Below are positions 19,667 through 30,802 of a stretch of DNA of 64,000 nucleotides, piece by piece (the stretch's first letter is position 1; every line of letters begins with the position of its first letter). The stretch comes from BCD1 sp942492125. Lineage in GTDB: Bacteria; Bacteroidota; Bacteroidia; Chitinophagales; Saprospiraceae. The notes beneath the pieces are model-generated. The model was not told the DNA's origin and did no database searches. It saw nothing but the letters and a program-made list of their open reading frames with translations. The position numbers were made by a program, and so were the translations under genes. Where the stretch lies: NCBI GenBank assembly GCA_942492125.1, contig CALODM010000029.1:1-64000 (forward strand), given 5' to 3'.

Positions 19667-22600
19667 ATGAAACGAACAAATTTTACACCTTTTTTGACTA
19701 AACTGAAGCGCAAACTGGGGTTAATAGCCCTCATTGGGCTTTTCTTTTCACTTTAGCTTTTATGCGAAACACAAGCAACGCACTTCATAGGTGCTGAGAT
19801 TACTTACGAGTGTATTGCTACCAACCAGTACCGAGTTACTTTGAACTATTTCCGGGACTGTAGTGGTATTAACTTTGGATCTACCGAGACTATACGGATA
19901 CAAGGCTGCAGTGGTGTTCCCTCATCGATGTCGGTCACCAGGATTTCCATCATTGATATAACGCCCCTTTGTCCTTCTCAAACCAGTAACTGCGAGGGTG
20001 GTTCTATACCTGGGGTGGAAAAACATGTCTTTCAGGGGATACTGACGCTGCCTGCCAATTGTACGGGCGTAACGCTGTCTGCAGAAAGTTGCTGTAGGAA
20101 TTCACCCATTACTTCAATTGTTAATCCAGGCTCCACCGGCTGGTATGTTGAAACTTTTCTGTCTAATGACAATGCCTCCTGTAACAATTCGCCTGTATTT
20201 TTGAATCCTGGTTTCGGGTCAGGATGTGCAGGGCAGGTGGTCAATTACAATCACGGGGTTTCCGATCCTGATGGAGACGACCTTGTTTTTTCCTTGGGAG
20301 ATTGTTACGGTTCGGTTCTAATACTCCAGTAAACTATATAGCGGGACTGAGTGGAACTAATCCATTATTCACGTCGGGAGGTGTGAGTATAAACTCTTCA
20401 ACCGGAGCTATTTCCTTTACCCCAAATTTTGTACAAGTAGGAGTCATTTGTGTGGTGGTCGAGGAGTACAGGAATGGTGTAAAAATCGGAGAATTAATCA
20501 GAGATATTCAGTTTAATATCTCTAACTGTGGGAGCAATACTGCCCCAACAGCCTCCGGACCTTACCTATACAATACCGCTCCCAATCAACAAATTTGTTT
20601 CAATATCACAGGAAGTGATCCCAATCCAGGTGATTTGATAAAAATGTCAACCAACAACGGTATTTCCGGAGGTACATTTTCTCCCTCACTACCGACGGGA
20701 TTTATAAGTAACCCTTCGACACAATTCTGTTGGACACCAACTTTAGCTGACCAAAATCAAACACATTTCTTTACAATAACTGTTCAGGATGATGCATGCC
20801 CAAACGCGGGAATTAATACTTATACCTATCAGGTAGTAGTAGGTAGCGGTTGCAACGCTCCCGATGCCAATTGTAAAAATATTTCTGTCAACCTTAACGC
20901 CAATGGAACAGCGACCATTTCTCCTGCTAGTGTTAATAATAACAGTACCTATGATTGTGGATTTGATTACTGGACTATCAGTAAAAGTAGTTTTGGGTGT
21001 GGAGACCTTGGAGGAAATACAGTGACACTGACCATTTACGATGACGAGGGTAATTCCGATAATTGTACTTCTACGGTCACTGTAGTCGATAATTCGAAAC
21101 CGGTGCCTAATATGGCTAATTTACCAACAATTACCGGACAGTGTGGTGCATCGGTAAGTTCGCCACCTACCGCAACGGATAATTGTGCCGGACAAGTCAC
21201 CGCTACTACGACCGATCCAACATCTTTTAATGCTCAGGGAACCTACTACATCACCTGGACCTATAATGATGGCAATGGGAATACAGAAACGCAGACACAA
21301 ACGGTCATCGTTGATGATACGATGAAACCTGTTCCTGATGTAGCCAATTTACCGACTATAACCGGACAATGTAGTGCTTCTGTAAGTGCGCCACCTACTG
21401 CAACCGATAATTGTGCCGGGCAAGTCACCGGTACTACCAATGATCCAACATCCTTCAATACACAGGGCACATATTACATCACCTGGACTTACGATGACGG
21501 TAATGGAAATTCTGAAACGCAGACACAAACGGTCATCGTTGATGATACGATGAACCCAATTCCAAAAATGGCTTACTTACCAACAATTTATGGGCAGTGT
21601 AGTGCCTCAGCAACCCCGCCCATCGCAATGGATAACTGTGCTGGAATGATAACCGGAACCCCTAATGGGCCTACCTCCTTCAATGCTCAGGGGACCTATG
21701 CTATTATATGGACCTATGATGACTTAAATGGGAATACAATAACTCAAACCCAATCAGTCATTGTTGAGGATACCACTGTTCCTGAAATTTCCTGTCCGGG
21801 CAATATTACAAAGCCAAGTGCTCCTGGAGTCTGTGGAGCCAATGTTTCTTTTACAGTTTCTGCCTCAGATAATTGTGGGGAAGTAGATTATGTATGTACC
21901 ATTGGCGGAACTGGTGGAGTTTCCTTAACAGAGGTTGAGTCCGGGGATTTCTTCCCTGTTGGAACAACTACGGTAACCTGTACTGCAACGGATGCTAAAG
22001 GTTTGACAGCAAGCTGTTCCTTTGATATCACGGTTAATGATACAGAAGCACCGATGCTGTTAACGCAATGTCCTGGGAATATTACCCTTTGTGGTGCTCA
22101 AATAGTCAGTTGGACACCACCCACACCCAAGGATAATTGTGGGGTGGTTCAGGTCATCAACGACTATAATCCGGGGCATTTTTTCAATGTGGGAACTTAT
22201 ACGAATAATTATACTTTCTTAGACGCAGCAGGTCTTTCTGTTTCCTGTAGTTTTACGATTACTATCAACCCGAAACCTGAGGTGACTATTGAAAAAAGTG
22301 ACCTGCCGGAATGGTGTCAGGGCGTTCAAATACTCACTGCTGTAGTGACCAACCAGGGAGCTTTGGCTCCTCCATTGTCTTTCTCATGGTCTACAGGAGC
22401 CAATGGAACCGATCAGATCACGGCCTATTCGAATGGTTATTATGATGTAGAGGTCACCGATGCCAATGGTTGTACCTCAACAGCTTCCATCTTGCTTGAT
22501 GAGGACTTGACGGAACTATTAAGTGCCCATACCATCCTCATTGATGACGAAATGGAAATGATCAACTCTACTGTGATCAGCGGTGGGGTAGGCGTTCTGG

Positions 22601-23826
22601 ATGCGGATGAAATTGACATTGAAGACAACTCTGATATCCAGACCTTCCTGGTATCCGATGATGCCAATATCGACGGATCAAGTACAGTAGCCGATTGGAT
22701 TGAAGATGATTCTCCTCTGGATTTGCCGGACTTCATGGAAAATAACTTCAATAATTACAATAATGAGACTGTTCCTGATGGCGGAACGATGACCTTGAGC
22801 GGCACCAACTACGGACATATCATCGTAGGTGAAGGAGCTACTTTGAATATCGATAACGGCAATATGTTTGTACGGCAGTTGACGATGGAAGAAGGTGCTA
22901 CCATAAATTTCAACCAGCCATCTTACATGATGGTGCGCAGAGATATGAGAGTTCATGAGTTTTGCAGTATAAACGTAGGCGGGCCTACGACTGTAATTTT
23001 TGTAGAAGGGGAAATTTCCATCCAGGAGGGAAGCACAGTAGCTGCAAACCTCTACACAGAAGAAGGCCTGGAGGTTAATGACTCTGGTGATGATGAAACG
23101 ACATATATGATTGGTCTGTTCATCGCCGAAGAACTTGAGTCAGGTGATAATGTTATCTGGGGCTGGAACACAACTTGTGGACAACCGGATCCGTGCCAGG
23201 AAGGCCAGAATCTGGTAACCATAACCATCAATACGGATAATTTTGCTTCTGAGACATCCTGGGAATTATTGGTTAATGGTTCTGTAGCAGCCTCCGGAGG
23301 TGAAAATTATGCTTCTACAACTACTTATGTGGAGGAAATCTGTGTCGATCCGGGCTGTTATGAATTTACCATTTTTGATTCCTTTGGTGATGGTATATGC
23401 TGTGGATTTGGAGAGGGAGGATATTCTGTAGCATTAAATGGACAAGTTGTGGGTTCCGGTGCGGAATTTGGAGGACTTGAAACTACTGTTTTTGGTGATT
23501 GTGATGCAGATCCTAGTCTGGTTGAGTCAATTGATCCAACTATTGCCGAAAGCAGCATTACAGTTAAAGAAGGATTGACCATCTTCCCAAATCCTACTTC
23601 TGGATTGTTCCAGGTGGATGTAACCAATTATGAAGGTAAAGCGATTGATGTGGCTATCTACGATCAATTGGGCCGTGAAGTCTGGAATTATTCATCCCCT
23701 GAGGTCCGTGAGACTGTTATCCAGGTGGATATGACCTCCGGAGCTTTTGTTAACAGCCTTTATTTACTGCAACTTAGAAGTGAAGGACAGGCAGAGATTG
23801 AAATGTTTGTGCTAGATAAAGAATAG
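19667..23826 (+). pseudogene. Large secreted HYR/PKD-repeat protein with type IX (type A) sorting domain; in-frame stop and frameshift
   Basis: The ATG at 19667 opens a signal peptide (LGLIALIGLFFS), interrupted by an in-frame TAG at 19754-19756. The same frame continues with HFIGAEITYECIATNQYRV, a common opening of secreted Bacteroidota adhesin-like proteins. A one-base loss near 20312 (DCYGS/SNTPVNY) moves the rest to another frame, which runs to 23826. About 1,385 codons in all. Three near-identical repeats of 75-76 residues (units start near 21088, 21313 and 21541; ITGQC, PPTATDNCAGQV, ITWTY) precede HYR-type repeats (CTATDAKGLTASCSFDITV). The C-terminus LTIFPNPTSGLFQVDV is a type A sorting signal for secretion by the type IX system. 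A role in adhesion or polymer binding is inference. Confidence 0.8.
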
Positions 23827-23850
23827 CCTTGAAAACATATGTTAATATGT

Positions 23851-23884
23851 ACGGTTCCCTGGTTTCCGGGGAACCGTTTTTTTA
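23851..23884. terminator. Bidirectional terminator between convergent genes
   Basis: ACGGTTCCC and GGGGAACCGT form a strong stem with a short loop, followed by a T run, between the stop of the plus-strand type IX protein (23826) and the minus-strand phosphatase, whose stop codon (23882-23884) lies in the T run. Confidence 0.8.
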
Positions 23885-24565
23885 TAAATGTTGGGTGAGG
23901 TGATGTATATTGTCAATGATATAAGTAGGATGAATCCCGTGCTCAAGGGGTTTGTTATCCGGATTATACCAGCAACTATCCAGTCCGTAATCCAGTCCGC
24001 CCCTGATATCTGCATTGATGTTGTCTCCGATCATCAGCACCTTTGACTTGTCGGGGTAGTTTATTTCGTTAAAAACGTAATCGAAAAAAGCTGGGTCGGG
24101 CTTGGCATGGCCGATTTCGTCTGAAACTACCACCGTTTCAAAATAATGTTTAATGGTGGACCGGTTCAGCCGCGGGCGTTGTACCTCTTTCAATCCGTTA
24201 GTCACCAGCACAAGTTTATGTTTTTTGCTGACCTGTTCCAGCAGGCTTTCTGCTCCTCCGATCAAAAAAACAGTATAACTTAAATGTTCGAGGTACTCCC
24301 GGGCAACTCTGTCCACATCGGCCCTGATACCGAGTTCTCGAAAAAACAGATCAAAACGCCTGCTTCTCAAATATTTTTTCTCGAGTTTGCCATTTTCAAA
24401 ATCCCGCCAAACCGTATGGTTGATTACCCGGTAATTGTCGATATGTCCCTGGTTACAAACTACCCCCAAATCAGCCAATACTTTTTTTAAAGCATAGGTT
24501 TCCGAGGCATGAAAATCAAACAAGGTATTATCGGCGTCAAACAGCAAGTAGTCGTATTTTTGCAT
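23882..24565 (-). CDS. yjjG: YjjG-family noncanonical pyrimidine nucleotidase (HAD superfamily)
   Basis: 227 residues. HAD motif I is FDADNTLFDF with nucleophile Asp10; the helical cap follows. Motif II is LVTNG, then KPDPAFFDYV with motif III Lys, and motif IV is GDNINADIRGG. YjjG-type enzymes remove phosphate from (often damaged or noncanonical) nucleoside monophosphates. The substrate is inferred from overall similarity; a general phosphatase cannot be excluded. Single gene. Confidence 0.82.
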   Translation of the reverse strand: MQKYDYLLFDADNTLFDFHASETYALKKVLADLGVVCNQGHIDNYRVINHTVWRDFENGKLEKKYLRSRRFDLFFRELGIRADVDRVAREYLEHLSYTVFLIGGAESLLEQVSKKHKLVLVTNGLKEVQRPRLNRSTIKHYFETVVVSDEIGHAKPDPAFFDYVFNEINYPDKSKVLMIGDNINADIRGGLDYGLDSCWYNPDNKPLEHGIHPTYIIDNIHHLTQHL

Positions 24566-24945
24566 ATTGAATTTTTAGGATAGTGAAGGAGTTGGATGGA
24601 CAAAATTGAAAAAAAACAGCCAGATAAATCACCTTAATGGATCAATAACATTTAAAATATAAAAAATATTTGCCCTTTTTAAAAGAAAGACCTAACTTTC
24701 ACTCGCAAAGGCATACACGGGAGAACTCTGGTTAAAAGAGCCACCGGTATGCCTTTATTTTTTGAACGTAAACTATTCCCCCCTGAAACATTTTGCTGAT
24801 TCCCGGCGAAATGTAACTTTTCAATTAACAAATGATAAGACCCAATATTGGGGAAATGATCGTTTTGGAGGTTGAAATTTGTTTATTGTGGTTTGTCCTG
24901 GGTATAACCCCAGGGTTTTCGCGTTCACTAAAAAGTCGGTTCCCT
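24566..24945. other. Intergenic region with a hairpin upstream of the giant PKD gene
   Basis: The stretch is A/T-rich and contains one clear hairpin, AAAGGCATAC (24707-24716) with GTATGCCTTT (24747-24756), followed by ATTTTTT. It could be a terminator for an unseen transcript or a leader structure of the gene at 24946. No small gene is evident. Confidence 0.5.
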
Positions 24946-27900
24946 ATGCCTGAAATTCATCTGAAAAGGATCACCTTTTTCCTTTTCACCCTATGTGGTA
25001 TTTTCTATGTCAATCAAACGGCTGCCCAGACGGCTAATTTTACTGTTACCAATGGTGCAGAAATCCGTTGTTATACGGATAGTATCGTCCATATTACCAT
25101 TGCTCCCAATCCGGCATTTGTCTATGATTCCATCCAGCTTTATTGGGGAGATGGTGGCAGTGAAGTGCTCTACCCGGGAGACCTCCTGGATCGTTCCCAT
25201 ACTTTCAGTACTTACCAGTTCCTGGAGGAATGCAGTTACGTTTGTAATGCTATTCCCCCTTCCAATGGATTCTGTTTTCAAGTCGGTATCATCGTGCATT
25301 ACGCGGATGTACAGGATGAGAATAATGCCAAGGTGATCACCTTTAAAATACCGCCCAGGGTCGAATTCGCTCCCGATGCTTCCATCCTTTGTGCCGGTGA
25401 GGAATTATGTCTTGCCAATCAAACCTGTCCGGACAATGATGAGGATATGGAATATACCTGGAGTTTTGGTAACGGAGCAGTATCCTCGGCTCAGGATACC
25501 TGTATCGTATTTGATGATCCCGGCAATTATGCCATAACCCTCACGGCCACAAATTTGTGCGGATCTGATACAGAAGTGCGTTTTATAACCGTTTTAGGAG
25601 AACCAACCGGGGTGGTTGATTTTACAGATGCCAATGGTAACAGTATGGATACTATTGCCTGTGCGCCTTACACGGTTTCCTTTACGAACAACTCCCAAAA
25701 TGGCTCTTCTTACCATTGGGAGATCAGCTGGGAGGGCAATATCGTACTCGACAGTATTACGGGCTTACCCACGCCTTTGGATTTTTCTTTTACAGAACCG
25801 GGTGAATATACCGTTACCATGACTACCGCCAATATGTGTGGAGAAGCTGTATGGGAACAGGTCTTTATCATCAATGATGTTCCTGCCGCTTTTTTGGCTG
25901 AAATCAATCCTGCCTGTGATTCCCTGTTTTATACCCCGGATGTGACTTATGAAGGGGGGATGATCGACTCCTATTCCTGGAGTTTTGAAAATGCCGTTCC
26001 ATCAAACTCTGATGAAGCATTTCCGGCTGATATCATTTTCGACTCTGCCGGAATTCACCTGGTGACCCTGTCCGTGGAAAATATGTGTGGCATGGACATA
26101 GATACCATCATCGTGGAAGTGCAACAAATAGAAATGGTAGTCATTGGAGATCTAGGTTCGCCTTTTTGTAATAACGGGGATACCGTTTCCCTGGAAGGTT
26201 TTCCCGCCGGGGGATTCTGGACCGGTTCAGGGGTGGTTTCCGATAGCCTTTTCATCGCTGCTGAAGCAGGAGAGGGGATGCATGAGCTCACCTACAGTTA
26301 TGGGGAAGGGGTTTGTTTCGATTCAGCATCTATAGAAGTTCAGGTCTTGCCGCTAACACCGGTAGAAGCCGGAGACGATATAATCCTTTGTGAGGATGGT
26401 AATCCCTTCTTATTGACAAATTTTTCTCCTTTGAATGGTTTATGGTCAGGTGAAGGAGTTACAGACTCATTGCTGGGAGTCTTTGATCCACAATTAGCAG
26501 GACCCGGACAATACCCTTTGACTTATACGTTCGTGGATGTCAATGATTGTACATTTACAGATAATTTGCTGGTCACGGTTGAAGGATTGCCAGATGTGCA
26601 AATTCCGGATACGGTTATCGTTTGTGATATTGCCGAAGACATCAGCCTGCCCGAACAGTTAAATCTGATGCCTTCGCCAAACGTAGGTACAGGCCATTGG
26701 CAAGGTCCGGGGATTATTGATTCGGATACCGGTCTTTTCAATAGTGGCGTTTCCGGAAATGGTTTGCATGAGATAATTTTTACATACACCAGCCCTACCG
26801 TTGCGGCATGTACAACCGTGGATACCTTCCAATTGGAAGTGATTGATCCCATACCGGCAGTCACGGGCCCGGATACTGCTTTTTGCATTACAGATACTTT
26901 AGCCCTGTTGTCCGCCAATCCACCCGGAGGCCTGTGGACGGGTGCGGGAATCGTTGATGCTCTCTCTGGAACTATTGATCTGGTTTCGATAACAGCAGGT
27001 TTCCACACATTTACCTACACCATATTTCCCGGGACCACCTGCGAGATGTCTGATGAGATTATTGTAGAGGTCATTGATTTTGCCGGAGTGGACGCGGGAA
27101 GTGATTTGGTTGTTTGTGAGAGCGAACCATTCATCAACCTTTCCGGAAGTGATGGAAATACCGGAAGCTGGAGCGGGAATCCGGCAGTGCAAGCGGATGG
27201 ACTGGTATTGATTAACCAGTTGGATACAGGAAGTTATTTACTGACTTATACGCTGTCGGACGAAAATGTTGGATGTGCTACCTCTGATGAATTGGAGCTG
27301 CTTATTGTACCATTGCCCGAAATGGCCTTTTCTGTGGATAGTGCCTGTGTGGGTGTGCCAGCCCAGTTTATCAACGAAACGGCAGGAGCAGTAGTCTATT
27401 CCTGGGATTTTGGCGATGGACCTGTTTTAGGGGAACACCAGGAATATACCTTTGATATGGCCGGTGATTTTCCGGTTTCCCTAACGGCTTTTTCTTCAGA
27501 CAGCATTTGTGAGAATACGATCACCCAGAGCGTTCATATCATCGCACCGCCGGAATTTGTAGGGTTCAGCACAGCACCCCAAAGCGGCTGTGCGGATCTG
27601 GAGGTCGTTTTGGAAAACCAAAGCCTCGGGGAAGACCTTCAGTTTTCCTGGTACCTGGATACTATGCTTGTCAGCCAACAAAACGGTCCGGTGATGCTGA
27701 CTTTACCTTCTGGTCGGGCAGATACAACCTACTACCTCAGCCTGGAGGTGGCTAATGGTTGTGGGGATGATATGACCCGGGATAGCGTCGTTGTTTTACC
27801 ATTGCCGGTGGCTGAATTCGGCACCAATCAAAATAACTATTGTTCCGGAGAAGAGGTTCAGATCATTAACATAAGTTATGGTAATCCCGATACCTACCAA

Positions 27901-30489
27901 TGGGATTTCGGCGATCCGGCCATACCCAATTCCAATGATTCTATTCCACCTGAACTTTTGTATCTGACTGATTCAATGGTAACAAGGACCATTACGCTGA
28001 TCACCACCAATGAATGTGGTACGGATACCCTGAGCAGGGATATTGTAATTCACCCCACGGAGGTTGAGGCCTTTTTTAATGTTGATCAAACTACCGTTTG
28101 TGTTGGAGACACTGTTTGTTTTACCAGTTTTTCCACTTTTGGCGCTGACCTGGTTTATGATTTTGGAGATGGCAATGTAGCTACCCAGGCCAATCCGTGT
28201 CATGTTTTTGATCAAGCCGGCACCTTCACAGTGGAATTGACAGCAACGGCCTGTGGTTTTGACAGCACACTGGCGGAAGTAACCGTTATGCCTGCTCCTG
28301 AACTTCATTTTGAATTGCCACCAATTGCCTGTCCCGGGGAAGCGCTGGAAATTGAGGATAGTTCGTTGATGGTAGCCAATTATTTTTGGGAATTTGGAGA
28401 CGGGGTAACCTCTGTTTTATCCTCCCCCGTTCATGTGTTTGACAGTGCCGGCGATTTTACGGTCTCCCTCACTGGCACATCGGCCAATGGGTGTATGAGT
28501 TACCTTGAAAAAGATATTTTTATCGAAGCTTTACCGGAAGCCTTGTTTTCGGTTCAGGATTCCATATGCGCCGGGAGCTCCGTTGTCTTTGACAATAATT
28601 CAACAAATGTGGGTTCCTGTTTTTGGGATTTTGGAGATGGTAATTTTTCTAATAATTGTGATGTAAGCCATACCTATGGCATTGGGGATTCCACCTATTT
28701 CGCGACCCTGGTGGTTACCAACAATGCAGGATGTAAGGATACCCTTACCCGCCTCGTTTACGTGAGGGGTATTCCTGTGCCTGATTTTGAGATCCTGGGA
28801 GGGGTATGTGCTCCGGCCGTATTGGAGTTCAACAACCTTTCAGTAGGAGCGGATAGTTATCAATGGACGGTAAGCAATGGGTTTAGCAGTACCAATACAC
28901 ATCCGTCTTTTGAATTTGTCAGTGCTGCTCCTTTTTCAGTTACGCTGGAAGCTACCAATGACGGTATTTGCACAACATCTGTTCAGCAGGATTTCGAAGT
29001 CCACGAAGTTCCTGTTGCTGCTTTTACCCCATCGGAAGGACAAGGTTGTGAAGGCGATCTGTTTTCGTTTACCAATGAATCTACAGGAGCTGTTGTGGCG
29101 AATATCTGGACCTTCGGAGGGGCAGGGGAGAGTGTGATTTTTGAAGTATCGCCCAATTTTACTTTTGATGATCAGGGAATCTTTGATGTTGAACTTATTG
29201 TGAATACCAACTATTGTTCAGATACCACAGTTCAGCAGGTTGAGATCTTCGAAAATATAGCAGCTGCTTATTCTACCACAGATCTTTTTTGTTATAATGA
29301 ACCTACAGGTTTTATAGAAGTAAATATCTCCGGTGGAACGGCGCCATTCCAGTTTAACTGGTCCAATGGCCAAACATCGCCTGGATTAAGCCAGTTGGCA
29401 GCCGGTAATTACAGCCTTGAAATAACAGATGCCAATGGATGTCTCCTTTCAGAGGATTTTGTGATTGCCCAACCACCACTAGTTGTGGCAGAATTGGTGG
29501 ATTTATCACCGGTCAGTTGTTTTGGTGGAAATGATGGTATGATAAGTATTGCTGCCTCCGGAGGAATCCCGGATTATACTTTTTTGTGGGAAACGGGAGA
29601 TACCCAAACGGTACTCCAAAATCTCACGGCAGGAGCCTATGAGGGGTCGGTAACCGATGCAAACGGATGTGAAGTTCCCTTTGTATTTGCGGTATCTCAA
29701 AACGATCCGATTGAGATCGTGGACAGTGTGCGTAATGTTACCTGCCATGGTTATGGCGATGGAGAAATCGTTATCGAAGCTATCAATGGTGGAACTCCGA
29801 TTTTCAACCTTACTTTGGAGGGTCCTGTCAATTACCAGTCGGTCAATCGCAGGTTCGGAGAATTATTACCGGGAGCTTATGTCCTGACCATTGAAGATGC
29901 CGAAGGTTGTACGGCTACTTACACCTACCAGATCGATGAACCCGATTCCATATTTGTAGATATTTTACAGGGAGACACCTCAATACTGTTGGGCGAGTTC
30001 GTTGATCTGACGGCTAATTTTAACGCTTTAAATCCCGAATTCCTTTGGATACCGGAAGCCGGATTGGATTGCAATGATTGTTATTTCCCGGAAGCCAGAC
30101 CTTTTGATGATATCACCTACCGCCTTTATATGACCGACCAGAATGGTTGTATGGTGTCAGATGAGGTGTTTATAGAAGTCAATCAGGATAAGGATGTATT
30201 TGTTCCTGATGCCTTTACGCCAAATGACGATGGTCACAATGATGTATTTAGGATAAGAAGTGTATTAAAATCTATCGTTCGGGTTGCTGAATTTGCAGTA
30301 GTGGACCGTTGGGGAGAGATTCTTTTCCAGGCCAAGGATTTTCAGATTGGAGATGCTCAGGGAAGCTGGGATGGCGTTTTGAAAAACGGACAAAAAGCAG
30401 CATCCGGAGTATATGTGTGGTATGCCGTTATCGACTTTGTGGATGGTGAGCGGATAACCTATAAGGGGGACATTACTTTGATACGGTAG
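24946..30489 (+). CDS. Giant multi-PKD-domain secreted protein with type IX (type B, CHU_C) sorting domain
   Basis: Start chosen at 24946, where a signal peptide begins (MPEIHLKRITFFLF, ending TAAQ); the frame is open 38 codons further up without a signal. About 1,847 residues. PKD-like folds recur through most of it, seen as FGDG or WDFGDG blocks preceded by Cys-containing strands (VYSWDFGDG, FWEFGDG, CFWDFGDG), interleaved with WTGSGVV or WTGAGIV blocks. Two or three SprB-like segments (SNGQTSPGLSQLAAGNYSL, DANGC) occur near the C-terminal third. The end, FVPDAFTPNDDGHNDVFRI with VVDRWGEILFQ and SGVYVWYAVI, is the gliding-motility-associated C-terminal domain, a type B sorting signal. It is followed by a porP/sprF gene, its expected outer-membrane partner. 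Likely surface adhesin. Confidence 0.88.
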   Translation: MPEIHLKRITFFLFTLCGIFYVNQTAAQTANFTVTNGAEIRCYTDSIVHITIAPNPAFVYDSIQLYWGDGGSEVLYPGDLLDRSHTFSTYQFLEECSYVCNAIPPSNGFCFQVGIIVHYADVQDENNAKVITFKIPPRVEFAPDASILCAGEELCLANQTCPDNDEDMEYTWSFGNGAVSSAQDTCIVFDDPGNYAITLTATNLCGSDTEVRFITVLGEPTGVVDFTDANGNSMDTIACAPYTVSFTNNSQNGSSYHWEISWEGNIVLDSITGLPTPLDFSFTEPGEYTVTMTTANMCGEAVWEQVFIINDVPAAFLAEINPACDSLFYTPDVTYEGGMIDSYSWSFENAVPSNSDEAFPADIIFDSAGIHLVTLSVENMCGMDIDTIIVEVQQIEMVVIGDLGSPFCNNGDTVSLEGFPAGGFWTGSGVVSDSLFIAAEAGEGMHELTYSYGEGVCFDSASIEVQVLPLTPVEAGDDIILCEDGNPFLLTNFSPLNGLWSGEGVTDSLLGVFDPQLAGPGQYPLTYTFVDVNDCTFTDNLLVTVEGLPDVQIPDTVIVCDIAEDISLPEQLNLMPSPNVGTGHWQGPGIIDSDTGLFNSGVSGNGLHEIIFTYTSPTVAACTTVDTFQLEVIDPIPAVTGPDTAFCITDTLALLSANPPGGLWTGAGIVDALSGTIDLVSITAGFHTFTYTIFPGTTCEMSDEIIVEVIDFAGVDAGSDLVVCESEPFINLSGSDGNTGSWSGNPAVQADGLVLINQLDTGSYLLTYTLSDENVGCATSDELELLIVPLPEMAFSVDSACVGVPAQFINETAGAVVYSWDFGDGPVLGEHQEYTFDMAGDFPVSLTAFSSDSICENTITQSVHIIAPPEFVGFSTAPQSGCADLEVVLENQSLGEDLQFSWYLDTMLVSQQNGPVMLTLPSGRADTTYYLSLEVANGCGDDMTRDSVVVLPLPVAEFGTNQNNYCSGEEVQIINISYGNPDTYQWDFGDPAIPNSNDSIPPELLYLTDSMVTRTITLITTNECGTDTLSRDIVIHPTEVEAFFNVDQTTVCVGDTVCFTSFSTFGADLVYDFGDGNVATQANPCHVFDQAGTFTVELTATACGFDSTLAEVTVMPAPELHFELPPIACPGEALEIEDSSLMVANYFWEFGDGVTSVLSSPVHVFDSAGDFTVSLTGTSANGCMSYLEKDIFIEALPEALFSVQDSICAGSSVVFDNNSTNVGSCFWDFGDGNFSNNCDVSHTYGIGDSTYFATLVVTNNAGCKDTLTRLVYVRGIPVPDFEILGGVCAPAVLEFNNLSVGADSYQWTVSNGFSSTNTHPSFEFVSAAPFSVTLEATNDGICTTSVQQDFEVHEVPVAAFTPSEGQGCEGDLFSFTNESTGAVVANIWTFGGAGESVIFEVSPNFTFDDQGIFDVELIVNTNYCSDTTVQQVEIFENIAAAYSTTDLFCYNEPTGFIEVNISGGTAPFQFNWSNGQTSPGLSQLAAGNYSLEITDANGCLLSEDFVIAQPPLVVAELVDLSPVSCFGGNDGMISIAASGGIPDYTFLWETGDTQTVLQNLTAGAYEGSVTDANGCEVPFVFAVSQNDPIEIVDSVRNVTCHGYGDGEIVIEAINGGTPIFNLTLEGPVNYQSVNRRFGELLPGAYVLTIEDAEGCTATYTYQIDEPDSIFVDILQGDTSILLGEFVDLTANFNALNPEFLWIPEAGLDCNDCYFPEARPFDDITYRLYMTDQNGCMVSDEVFIEVNQDKDVFVPDAFTPNDDGHNDVFRIRSVLKSIVRVAEFAVVDRWGEILFQAKDFQIGDAQGSWDGVLKNGQKAASGVYVWYAVIDFVDGERITYKGDITLIR

Positions 30490-30802
30490 TTAAGCTGGCT
30501 GCATTAGCTATCATAAAACAATGAGGAACAACATTGGAACAAAGTGAAACAATTTTGAACCTCAAAAATACTTATCCAAGGTTTTGCCTTTGGGTGTGGC
30601 AGAGCAGGAAATGCGAAACCTTGCCGGAGCGGGATTGCTCAATTAACTGTGTCTTCAAATCAATAAACCCTTGATAATCAATAACAACTTGAACCTGCCT
30701 CCTGATGCTGTCAGGCAGGCCTGGAACCTGGAACTTTCAGTTCCGTCGGAGCGACAAAGTTCCAATTGGAACGATTATGAAACTCAAAAACAACCTTTAC
30801 CC
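30490..30802. other. Intergenic region with a small palindrome
   Basis: No gene. A hairpin CCTGCC...GGCAGG (30694-30719) also contains CCTGA/TCAGG. The frame of the next gene is open through this region, but a signal peptide starts only at 30803. Similar palindromes occur at 8167-8189 and 33640-33681. Confidence 0.5.

Noticed and set aside
19754..19756. TAG read as pyrrolysine or stop reassignment in the type IX gene
   Set aside because: Other genes end in TAG normally and nothing in the window suggests pyrrolysine genes.
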